Source: Phoronis australis
Lineage: Eukaryota; Phoronida; Phoronidae
Assembly (NCBI GenBank): GCA_002633005.1
Contig: NMRA01000017.1
Coordinates: 786,901 to 828,000, forward strand
DNA length: 41,100 bases
Direction of reading: 5' to 3'
Positions within the stretch are counted from its first letter, which is position 1, and every line of letters begins with the position of its first letter. The notes below the pieces were generated by a model that was not told where the DNA came from, made no database searches, and saw nothing but the letters and a program-made list of their open reading frames with translations. Made by a program: the position numbers and the translations under genes. Of this stretch, positions 34,801 to 41,100 are shown piece by piece.

Positions 34801-37800
34801 TGTCCACACACTCCCAACATGGAATTCACTCGTTGATTGTCATAGTTACACCTGTGCTCGAGGACGTGTATTTGTGTCCTCACGGTTTCACTAGAAGTCC
34901 TCCATCAGGTATTGTATTTAGTTACACGACTCGTCTATTGTTTGTAGTTCGTGTAATTATTTTAGGAAAGACTTGAATGCCAGTTTCTGAAAAAAATATT
35001 CAAATAATTTCATTGAAGGTTGGAGCACGTGGTCTCTTCAGACTTGACGATGTGAACATTGATATCAAGCAGAAGAACTAAGGTCTGAAAGATGGTTGAA
35101 AGAACTGCAACAGTAGACCAATGTCAGAAACGTCGTTTTCTGTCGATAAAATTTTATCTTAAAATGACTAAGACAATTTTAATATTTTGTTTTTTTAATA
35201 TTTTATTAACTTGTTTCACCAACAGGTGAATCTGGACAAAGTTAGTGATGATGGTGACCTTTCAAACTACATCCCCAGCACAGAATGGGCCCTCATCAAC
35301 CTCTACGTTGAGCGCAATGTTGTCTACTATAGTTGTTGCAAAGAACCCTATCCTGACGTCACCTACTATATCCACATACGGCGGCGCCCTCTATTCTACG
35401 TATTCAACATGATTTTGCCATGCATACTCATCACATTCGTCGCCTTACTTGGTTTCTACATGCCGCCAGACTCAGGGGAAAAGGTCACCATGGGAATCAC
35501 CACACTGCTGTCCATGACTGTCTTCTTAATGTTAGTTGCCGAGGCGATGCCACCTACGTCAGATACGCTGCCGCTAATAGGTGAGTCAAGATGGCTGCCA
35601 TATTTTCTTCCCGAAACGGTTGCTGACTTGTTTAAAAGTGTTACCTTCTGAGTAATACACCTGCTTGTCATGAAGTTAACCACAAACGCCAGATATTAGC
35701 ATTTAGAACACTTTCATTCAAATGGTTTAGAAAAGGAACAAGTTCGTATGTTGTTTAGTTATATGTTATTTTCGTTTAGAAAATTCACTTTAAAACAATC
35801 GCTTTATTTTCATTGACATATGATCCTAATACCACTGCAGAGTAAAGTATTCCAATTAAAATAATTTCAGGTATCTACTACGGCATCACAATAGCTATAG
35901 TATCATTCGCAACAGCGATGACAGTGTTGACGTTAAACATACACCACAAAGGTATTCGTGGCAAAGAGGTTCCAAACGTCATCAAGAAAATATGCTTCGG
36001 ATTTCTAGCCAGGGTTCTTTGTATACATCTGGAGTTGCCAGATACTATACCGTCAACAGACACAGTGAGTACTTTAGCGGTTGTCGCCATGTTTTTCTCC
36101 CTCGCCTTGGTCATCTTCGTCATCACCACCACCAAGCCTCAAGCATCATTTCATGAATCTGCTTTCGAAGTGTTGAGCTTGTAGGTTGCACCTAAAGTTT
36201 CCTAACCAATTTACACCAAGCTCGTCGGATGCAATGTTCGTCCATTTCCGTTATCGTGTACATTACTACATATCATCATACAAGTTTATGCAACTAATGT
36301 CCCTTAAAACGCATTTTTAAGGTACAAGAAATATTTTTGTGAGCGCAAAACCACTTAGAACTCTAAGAAAGGAAAGCCAACTTCGATCTAGCGCGACTGA
36401 GGTTGCACGGCGCTTGCGTGGGAAGTCATTTAAATTAGGTTGTTCTGGTATTCTTTCTTGCTATGGAATATAGGGGTTCGGGTGATTTTTTGATACAAAC
36501 GAAGTAAGTTAAGAACTGTCATCACCTAAAACCTGTTCCGAACAAATTTTATCTACATTTTTGAACATGTAATGTCCCTAAGCATTGTCATATGGAGATC
36601 ATCTGCTTGCGATTCCAGAGTCGGTACTGCTGCTGCCTAGCTGATAGGCGTGACGTCAACCCATCTGAACATATTATAATAAGTGATCAAGCACTACCTG
36701 TGCTCTTATACGGTACCAAAATCGTGTACCAATAGGGCCTGGAGTCCAATTTTTTTACACGAAATCGTATTCGAAATTATTATTTTGACATTTTCTATTC
36801 TACTTCCGTGTGAGCTCAAGAAGAGTTTCCGTCGTTCCATGACCAAGTGCACGATGGCTTGCGCGAATAACTTTCTAATCCTGCCTCCCGTTCAGTAACG
36901 CTAGGACCTCGCTAAAAAACCAAGATTACGCGAGATATGGCCGTGCATTTTAAATGAGAACACGTGACTTTGGCTAGATTTTCGCTAGGTCCTAGCGTAG
37001 GTCCTAGCGTCTACTGAACGCAAGCGCGGTTTGCACTTGATACGTCCACCCTTAAGGTTAAAAGTTCGAGTCTGAAATCAAAGTTTCGAGTTTTTACTCA
37101 AGTTTTAAATGGAGTCTAGGGATTGTCAAATGCCAACTTGGACTTGGAACTCATTTGCATAAGTACAAAATAATGCACAAAGGTAGAACAGAAAATTACA
37201 AAATTTGTTTCGAGTTCGATTTCATGGTTAGACCCCAAGGAAGACATATTTTTTTCTTGCTGTGACCTATATTAACAGATATTTTCAACACCAGTCCAAG
37301 GGGAAATTTGTGACCTTCGTTACTGGCAGTAAAATCCATCTAGTCCTATGGTTACGTGTATGTTAAGTGCACGCGTTGAAGCGAAACATTTATGTAGTGT
37401 ATATTACGACTGGCAGTCAGAGAGTGCACAAGCCGTTTATGGCTTTTTCAAGTATACAAGCTCGAAGACTTCAGGCGCAATAACTCTAAAACCAATTTTC
37501 CAGAGTGGGCACACTCGAGTATTTGACTTCAGCTTATTGATATAATATTCGTCAATTTTCTATCTGGCATTATCCTATGTGCATAGTTCATATATGTCTT
37601 GGTCTTTTGTTCATATGTGCAAAATTAGTATCTTCAGCAGAACATATTCATTGCAAGACATGGGACACATTGGTGACCATTAAAACTATATAAGAGCGGG
37701 CGAAAATTCACAATGCACTTGCTTAAACACCTTATAACGCAGTGCAGAGTGCACGGATGACGTCATATATTGGTGCCACTGACAACATTGGCTGTTACCA

Positions 37801-39009
37801 ATTCCGTTACGTTCCCGCTCCTAGTTACAACTCTTTTTCGCACCTTACAAACCAGCACTGTAATAGTTGTTATGGTCCCGAATGATTGGCCCTTCACACC
37901 CTTCAAATTATTGGGGGTAGGTTGTCCTACAGTCTGCAATTTGACGCCATTACGTCATAAAAGTGATCATCAATTGCTTTTTTCCAACCCATCACCTCTT
38001 TATGCATATAGCTGCTGCCGTGATATCTTGTCGTACACGAGATTCTCGTTTACAGTACATTCCGTTCTGCTGTTACAGAATGCCAATGCCAAAGACTCGG
38101 AGGATGGGCGAGCTGCGTATTTTCGACTGAAGGGGTCGCTCAAGAAATTCGCCGGAAGCGAAAATAATAGTGTCTCCGGCAAAAAGTCTGTGTTTGTAAG
38201 TTACTAGAAGATTGATAAACACATATTTGGACTTAGGGAGTTCAGCTAATCCAGTGACAAGAATAAAAACGTCGCCATCGGTATGCCGTTTTCAAGAGTA
38301 AAGCGACTGTCACATTTTCCCATTGAAAATTGCAGTTGCACCCTTAAGACAGCCTACCCCCGCTAATAAAATATAAGATCTGTTTCAGAAAACAAGTACC
38401 AATTTTGATTTAGGAGATTTTGCAAACTTTAATGATATTTTTTCTAAATTGAGAGGAGGCGCTTATACATTACGTGTAAGAGGTTGCAGGCAACAATTGC
38501 GTAATTTTATGATTTTTGTTTTGTTTATCGTGTACTTTATGACAATATACTCTTACACAACTTATGATTGTTAATAATTGAATGAAATGAACGAAAGTAT
38601 TCTCTATATATGCTTATATTTAAGCTTGTCTATTCTTTTATTTCAGGAATTTGTACCTGCACAGAAAGATGACGTTGAAAAAATGCCGGAAAATGGCGGC
38701 GTATCTCCTCGCTTCAGCGGACGTCTTCCACATATATCAAACGTTTCCTCGTCGGGCTCAGCCGACATTTTTGAGAAACACTTTATACGGGTGTTGAATA
38801 AAGTCTATCAGACAATTGAGAAAAACGAAGTGCGACTATCTGAGCAGGATAGACGGGATTCTATTAAACTTGAGTGGCAGCAGGTGGCGTTGGTAGTTGA
38901 CCGCGTGCTGTTGTACCTGTTTCTCATAGCAACCGTTGCTGTGACAATGGCCATCATGCTCCAAGCGCCCAACACCGGGGGGAGCGAGGAATCGGCGACT
39001 CAGTCATGA
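22818..39009 (+). CDS. Nicotinic acetylcholine receptor alpha subunit, alpha-9/10-like (nine exons)
   Basis: Ligand-gated cation channel subunit of the plasma membrane, pentameric Cys-loop family. Exons 22818-22872, 25942-26078, 29415-29459, 33235-33344, 34324-34507, 35226-35580, 35871-36064, 38079-38195 and 38647-39009 join in phase to 1560 nt, 519 residues, near the usual subunit size. Visible: signal peptide with probable cleavage after VQA (21); Trp76 (loop D); WRPD and Tyr114 (loop A); Cys-loop C150-C164; SWTYDG with Trp171 (loop B); [11 protein letters not shown] with vicinal C214-C215 (loop C), which marks an alpha subunit; M1 about 233-256; M2 from K263 to E283 with T2', T6', L9', V13' and E20', the cation-selective pattern; M3 about 299-320; M4 about 479-504. 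GDLSNYI and PLIGIYYG favour alpha-9/10 over alpha-7. It may form homomers, but that is inferred. Exon 1 is the weakest assignment, and an extra exon in the M3-M4 loop cannot be excluded. Confidence 0.93.
22873..25941 (+). other. nAChR intron 1
   Basis: GT-AG intron of about 3.07 kb, if exon 1 is right. It contains a family D element end at about 24199-24330 (GGGGCCCGTTCC onward) and no other recognised exon. A pyrimidine-rich tract lies near 23295-23345. Confidence 0.6.
25942..26078 (+). CDS. nAChR exon 2 (N-terminal ligand-binding domain)
   Basis: Encodes residues 19-64, from the probable signal cleavage region through [16 protein letters not shown] and [11 protein letters not shown], the usual first helix and first strand. 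Sequons are at N45 and N51. The acceptor is TTTGCAGAG; using the first AG (exon start 25940) breaks the frame with exon 1, using the second restores it. The donor is GTAAGG. Confidence 0.93.
26606..26784. repeat. Dispersed repeat family A, copy 3
   Basis: Most diverged of three copies: the AACGCATTTT, AGTTGTTAGTTTTT, TTTATTACAAATCGCTGATT and CTGAAAC blocks stand in the same order as in copy 1, ending in GGTGACCTTATCAGCTG (copy 1: GGTGACGTCACCAGCTA). Confidence 0.6.
27479..27638. mobile_element. Palindromic MITE-like element
   Basis: The arm from ATAAGTAAG at 27479 to about 27544 pairs with 27572-27638 as an imperfect inverted repeat of about 66 bp, with a short spacer. Shared words on the two strands include TTTAGTCTCATA/ATTAGTCTCATA, TATATTGGTC and CATCACGT. 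No coding capacity. A fold-back element of this size would be mobilised by a transposase encoded elsewhere. Confidence 0.8.
27745..27766. repeat. Perfect 22-bp palindrome
   Basis: GTTATCTCACTA followed by GTGAGATAAC is identical to its reverse complement. It lies between the palindromic element ending at 27638 and the tRNA-like sequence starting at 27780. Confidence 0.9.
27780..27852 (-). ncRNA. tRNA-like sequence, SINE head or tRNA pseudogene
   Basis: On the minus strand there is an exact Pol III B box GGTTCGAATCC (27789-27799) within a T-arm-like CCGG stem. An A-box-like TGGTGATGTGG (one or two departures from consensus) lies at about the right distance upstream, and the whole is tRNA-sized. 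The would-be acceptor stem pairs at only about four of seven positions, so a functional tRNA is unlikely. Sequence beyond the T arm continues without a CCA or a T run, as in tRNA-derived SINEs. Confidence 0.55.
28331..28457. mobile_element. Palindromic MITE-like element, about 127 bp
   Basis: Arm 28331-28379 and arm 28407-28457 are near-perfect reverse complements (ends AGTCGTTATCCCCC and GGGGGATAACGACT; TCTAGAGCCC and GGGCTCTAGA inside) with a 27-bp spacer. The low divergence between the arms points to recent origin or to cruciform-driven correction. No coding capacity. Confidence 0.9.
29415..29459 (+). CDS. nAChR exon 3 (45 bp, loop D)
   Basis: The 45-bp phase-0 microexon typical of nicotinic receptor genes, encoding [15 protein letters not shown] (65-79). 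Acceptor ATTTTATAG, donor GTAAGA. Trp76 is the conserved loop D aromatic. Cys75 beside it is unusual. Confidence 0.97.
30191..30349. mobile_element. MITE-like element family B (hAT-type ends), copy 2
   Basis: Same length and block order as 10898-11057. Ends CAGTGGCGCATT on the left and CAAGGGCGGATC (complement) on the right. No convincing target duplication. Confidence 0.75.
31327..31484. mobile_element. MITE-like element family C, fullest copy
   Basis: About 158 bp with inverted ends GGGTAGAGTTCAGTA and, as complement, GGGTAGAGTTCAGTA again. It contains CACGTGACTTTGGCTAGATT, shared exactly with 36961-36980. No coding capacity. A partial copy lies at 20954-21020. Confidence 0.85.
33235..33344 (+). 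CDS. nAChR exon 4 (110 bp, loop A)
   Basis: Exactly 110 bp, the classic size, ending in phase 2 at a GTAGGT donor. It encodes the [12 protein letters not shown] segment and WRPDILLYN, including loop A. The codon AA|T for N116 is split with exon 5. Acceptor CTATTTCAG. Confidence 0.97.
33345..34323 (+). other. nAChR intron 4
   Basis: GT-AG intron of 979 bp with the family D element at 33716-33803. No exon recognised. Confidence 0.9.
33716..33803. mobile_element. MITE-like element family D
   Basis: Imperfect inverted ends: CGGGCTCGCGCTCCAAGAAA-CTGAC on the left and, as complement of the right end, GGGCCCGTTCCAAGAAAACTGA. Related single ends occur at about 24199 (GGGGCCCGTTCCAAAAAGCT) and 22410 (CAGGCCCC). 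About 88 bp, non-coding. Confidence 0.7.
34324..34507 (+). CDS. nAChR exon 5 (Cys-loop, loop B)
   Basis: Acceptor CATATTTTCAG, donor GTAGGT, 184 bp, phase 2 in and phase 0 out. It encodes residues 117-177 with the 13-residue Cys-loop between C150 and C164, the motif YFPFDEQNC, and SWTYDGFQ with loop B Trp171. Sequons are at N137 and N163. The latter, between the last two Cys-loop residues, is a common nicotinic feature. Confidence 0.97.
34508..35225 (+). other. nAChR intron 5
   Basis: GT-AG intron of 718 bp. The open frame of exon 5 continues well into it (to 34765), but the continuation has no receptor features, whereas exon 6 resumes the family sequence directly. No other element recognised. 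Confidence 0.9.
35226..35580 (+). CDS. nAChR exon 6 (loop C, M1, M2)
   Basis: 355 bp, acceptor TTCACCAACAG, donor GTGAGT, phase 0 in and phase 1 out. It encodes residues 178-295: [12 protein letters not shown], vicinal C214-C215, Tyr212 and Tyr219, the RRRPLFY pre-M1 segment, M1 with the conserved Pro-Cys (ILPC), and the entire pore helix M2. A TGACGTCA octamer lies inside the coding sequence at 35354-35361. Confidence 0.97.
35871..36064 (+). CDS. nAChR exon 7 (M3)
   Basis: 194 bp, acceptor AATAATTTCAG, donor GTGAGT. It encodes IYYG and the M3 helix (about 299-320), then NIHHKG and a basic start of the cytoplasmic loop, to residue 360. The reading frame stays open past the donor to 36184 (see findings). 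Confidence 0.94.
36065..36184 (+). other. Possible intron-7 retention extension
   Basis: If the exon 7 donor is not used, the frame adds 39 codons and ends TAG at 36182-36184. The added part contains a strongly hydrophobic stretch ([16 protein letters not shown]) that could span a membrane, followed by a polar tail. It is in frame by sequence; whether it is transcribed is unknown, and it may be chance. Confidence 0.3.
36889..37020. mobile_element. MITE-like element family C, copy with long inverted ends
   Basis: Left end CGTTCAGTAACGCTAGGACC and right end (complement) CGTTCAGTAGACGCTAGGAC form inverted repeats of about 26 bp. The middle shares ACACGTGACTTTGGCTAGAT with 31327-31484. Compared with that copy, the outer GGGTAGAG is missing and AGGTCCTAGCG is duplicated near the right end. 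Confidence 0.8.
38079..38195 (+). CDS. nAChR exon 8 (M3-M4 cytoplasmic loop)
   Basis: 117 bp, phase 0 at both ends, so it could be skipped without a frame change. Acceptor TGCTGTTACAG, donor GTAAGT. It encodes residues 361-399, rich in Ser, Lys, Gly and Asn with [10 protein letters not shown], a typical variable cytoplasmic-loop composition. Evidence is splice sites, phase and position, since the loop is not conserved. Confidence 0.8.
38647..39009 (+). CDS. nAChR exon 9 (MA helix, M4, stop)
   Basis: 363 bp including the TGA stop, acceptor TTTATTTCAG. Residues 400-519: a Ser-rich loop end, the amphipathic MA helix (about 440-478), [13 protein letters not shown] at the membrane entry, M4 (about 479-504) and a short extracellular tail rich in Gly, Ser and Glu. 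Confidence 0.96.
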   Translation, partial: EFVPAQKDDVEKMPENGGVSPRFSGRLPHISNVSSSGSADIFEKHFIRVLNKVYQTIEKNEVRLSEQDRRDSIKLEWQQVALVVDRVLLYLFLIATVAVTMAIMLQAPNTGGSEESATQS

Positions 39010-40005
39010 TCGCTGTCTCCTTGAGTGGGTGATGTCATAACTATGTTGTTCGACTCACGTTCAAGAATGTTGCCGTACTATCAGGGTCAATCGTACAGCG
39101 GAATTCTGGTCATTCGATTCCTCGCAGTCTGCATAATTTGCAAGACTACGTTGTTTGTCGTGAGTTGTCAACTGTCAATCAAACGTCTAAGTGATTATAT
39201 CGCTACCTCGTTTTTCAAATGATCATGTTGAAAAACTTATTGATGTTGGATGGCTTCTTTAGTGCTTTTTTACGTCAACATCGCATAGTTTGGTTGTTGT
39301 CATACAGTGGACAGCAACAGCAGGACGTGACGGAAGATGAAGACGATTATACCTTTATCGAGCAGTTTCATGGATTGAAATCTAGCTAAATATTCGTATA
39401 ACGGGACGCTCGCAATATTGGAAGTATGTGCACAACTTTGTGATTTATTTGATGTCGATGACCTTCGTGGTGGCGACGAGTGTGACTGCGTCACAGGATT
39501 AACAATTTGTTAGAGCCATTGTTTTTTGAGTTTATTTCAGCCTGTTTTAGAAACGTTCCCTGCTTGTCACGTTTTTACAAGGCTAATGCATAAGCATAAG
39601 CGGTGAAATATGCCTTGTAACCAATCAAAACGATGTGTTTTGAATACACACATGTGTTTTAATTCCGTATTTTTATACTGTCCCGCATGAAATTCATATA
39701 CTCTACTAGACGGCAACGTTATAGAACTTGTCTATATTATGTTTTGTTGATCAAATACAGGAACTTGTTTGATCTTCTGAAACAAACGGGAAACGTGCAG
39801 TTTTCTTTTGACAAATTTTGAATTAATAATAATCAAATGTAGTTGTAGGAACTCCATGGATTTCTTGCTTTATAGCAAAAATGACGAAGAAATAAGGTGA
39901 ACATCGATAATCATGTTTGTAAAATCGTTTTTAGGCCGTGTTCTTTAAATGAGTTCATAACTTGTTTTATACCTGCATAATAAATAAATAAAAGTTGAAA
40001 TGAAC
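39010..40005 (+). other. nAChR 3' untranslated region (inferred)
   Basis: About 1 kb of non-coding AT-rich sequence between the stop codon and the polyadenylation signals. The short open frames in it are not recognisable. Its extent is inferred from the signals, not from transcript data. Confidence 0.6.
39979..39992 (+). terminator. Overlapping polyadenylation signals AATAAA
   Basis: Three overlapping AATAAA hexamers at 39979, 39983 and 39987, the first strong signal cluster downstream of the receptor stop codon. Confidence 0.65.
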
Positions 40006-40023
40006 ATTTATTGATACTTTATT

Positions 40024-40120
40024 AGGTAAGCATGGGTGGCGCACCACAGGGGGCGCTACTGCCCATGGTCTGTGGGCGGTGCTATAGCCCCCTTTTTCAG
40101 TGCGCCGCCTCCCGTGGCCT
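40024..40120. repeat. GC-rich self-complementary stretch with CTCF-like core
   Basis: Between the receptor polyadenylation signals and the Rost pseudogene lies a GC-rich block with imperfect inverted words (CATGGGTGGCGC and GCGCTACTGCCCATG). It includes CAGGGGGCGCTA at about 40046-40057, which matches the core of the vertebrate CTCF motif. It could be a small repeat and not a regulatory site. Confidence 0.4.
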
Positions 40121-40194
40121 ACATGTGGGACCGTTGTAGCAATGTTTAACAGACGCCGCCAAAAATAATTGTGACCGACGAGGAGTTTATACCT

Positions 40195-41100
40195 TTATTT
40201 ACGTACTGCATTATAATACAGCCAATCCCTAAAACGAGTCATTGTAAACCCCAGCAGTTGTAAAGGCACAGGCACGAAAACTAGGAAGACAATGGAGAAA
40301 AAATTGATTTTAACGGATTATTTTTGTAATCAATAGTTCTAATTATGTATGCCCTAACGTCGCGACCTGTTCCTCCCGCTGCCGGATAAGTAACGGAGAA
40401 TTTCAGGTATTGCATCACTTGGAATTGACACCACAAATTGTTCTGCTGCAAGAAAAAAAAAACAATATATGAGCTCCACTTGTTTAAGCCCATCGGGTTT
40501 TATCTCCGTGGTGAACGACCCGAAAAACAAGACAAGGATAACTCTAACGAGCCAATGCAAAATACTAGAATTATAAAGAAACCAGCACTATTTCAGTAGG
40601 TAAGGGAGTTCGAGTTTTTTCTGGTGGTGTACCTTATTGTCTGGACTGGGCTTTTCGGAGTGAGCCGAATTGTCAGAATTTGTAACAAATGGTTTTGACG
40701 CCACCTACCGTCTACTAGAAGTTCTACTAGATGATCTAGTTGAAGGTCTGCTAGGTCTTCTTTGTTGGTTGGACTTGCTTTCTTTCATACCCACTCTTCA
40801 GGGCTGGACACGTCCGCCATAATCTCCAAAATGGAATGAAATAGTACTTGACGTACAGCGCTTATAATGACTATCGAATATATGGAAGATCTGAGTTGAA
40901 GCCACGATGTGGCCATTTCCATTAACCATCATCGGCTGCCAAATAAAATTCTGTTGCGGATAAGATTGTATATCCCACGATACGTATCATGAATAACATA
41001 CGATATACCAGAAACAGATAAGTGTTGATTGGCCAGCACCATTTGGCGAATTGATCTGGGGTTTCACAGAAACGGAAGAATATCATTTTTCTCGAAAACT
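40195..41100 (-). pseudogene. Rolling stone family pseudogene, cut by the window edge
   Basis: Minus-strand sequence aligns with most of the open copy at 12313-13332: FSRKMIFFRF-CETPDQFAKW near 41050-41095, VGYTILSAT, YYFIPFW, WFLYNSS, IKPDGLKQVELIYCF, PAAGGTGRD and RDWLYY before a TAA at 40195-40197. It is broken by a TAA at 40922-40924 and by at least three frame changes: two in the N-terminal half between about 40920 and 40840, and one around 40385-40400 before the GGTGR signature. A TTTATT (AATAAA on its strand) overlaps its end. The copy has no intron in the part seen, like the open copy. The 5' end lies outside the window. Confidence 0.85.

Larger units (their letters stand above)
36065..38078 (+). 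other. nAChR intron 7
   Basis: GT-AG intron of 2.0 kb with a family C copy at 36889-37020 and TGACGTCA octamers at 36651-36658 and 37758-37765. No further exon recognised, although a small phase-0 exon of loop sequence could be missed. Confidence 0.8.

Noticed and set aside
37770-38207. 145-codon open frame as one exon
   Set aside because: Only its last part (38079-38195) lies between good splice sites and in phase with the receptor; the rest is open intron.

Overview
The window looks like nuclear DNA of an invertebrate animal, and I think a marine one. It is AT-rich, spliced genes have introns of 0.3-3.8 kb with GT-AG borders, and there are short interspersed repeats, MITE-like palindromes and microsatellites. 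The two gene families present (Cys-loop receptor and Rolling stone) are metazoan. A cephalochordate, hemichordate or similar animal would fit, but the sequence does not settle the species. There is no prokaryotic gene organisation. One N at 19206 sits in a poly-G run and marks an assembly uncertainty.

Layout: 1-11.2 kb is non-coding as far as I can see, with a (CTG/ATG) microsatellite, an AAT/ATG-type low-complexity stretch, one hairpin and dispersed repeats. From 11.28 to 17.25 kb lie three minus-strand Rolling stone (Rost) loci: a C-terminal fragment, one long open gene body (12.3-13.3 kb) and a degraded pseudogene. Part of the region upstream of the open copy recurs in inverted orientation beyond the pseudogene. 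From 17.9 to 22.8 kb there is repeat-bearing intergenic DNA.

The main gene is on the plus strand from 22.8 to 39.0 kb: a nine-exon nicotinic acetylcholine receptor alpha subunit, most like the alpha-9/alpha-10 group. Its exon phases all join, giving a 1560-nt reading frame (519 residues) with signal peptide, ligand loops, Cys-loop, vicinal cysteines, M1-M4 and stop, then polyadenylation signals near 39.98 kb. Several MITE-like elements, including two strong palindromes and a tRNA-like sequence, sit in its introns. A fourth Rost copy, a pseudogene cut by the right edge, follows on the minus strand, so the receptor gene lies between decayed members of one gene family.

The receptor would form a cation-conducting acetylcholine-gated channel subunit at the plasma membrane. 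Rost proteins are multi-pass membrane proteins; Drosophila rolling stone is linked to myoblast fusion. Nothing in the sequence ties the two families functionally. I found no clear case for a wholly new system. The best leads are a possible intron-retention isoform of the receptor, the scattered and differently decayed Rost copies, and an apparent excess of the palindromic octamer TGACGTCA.
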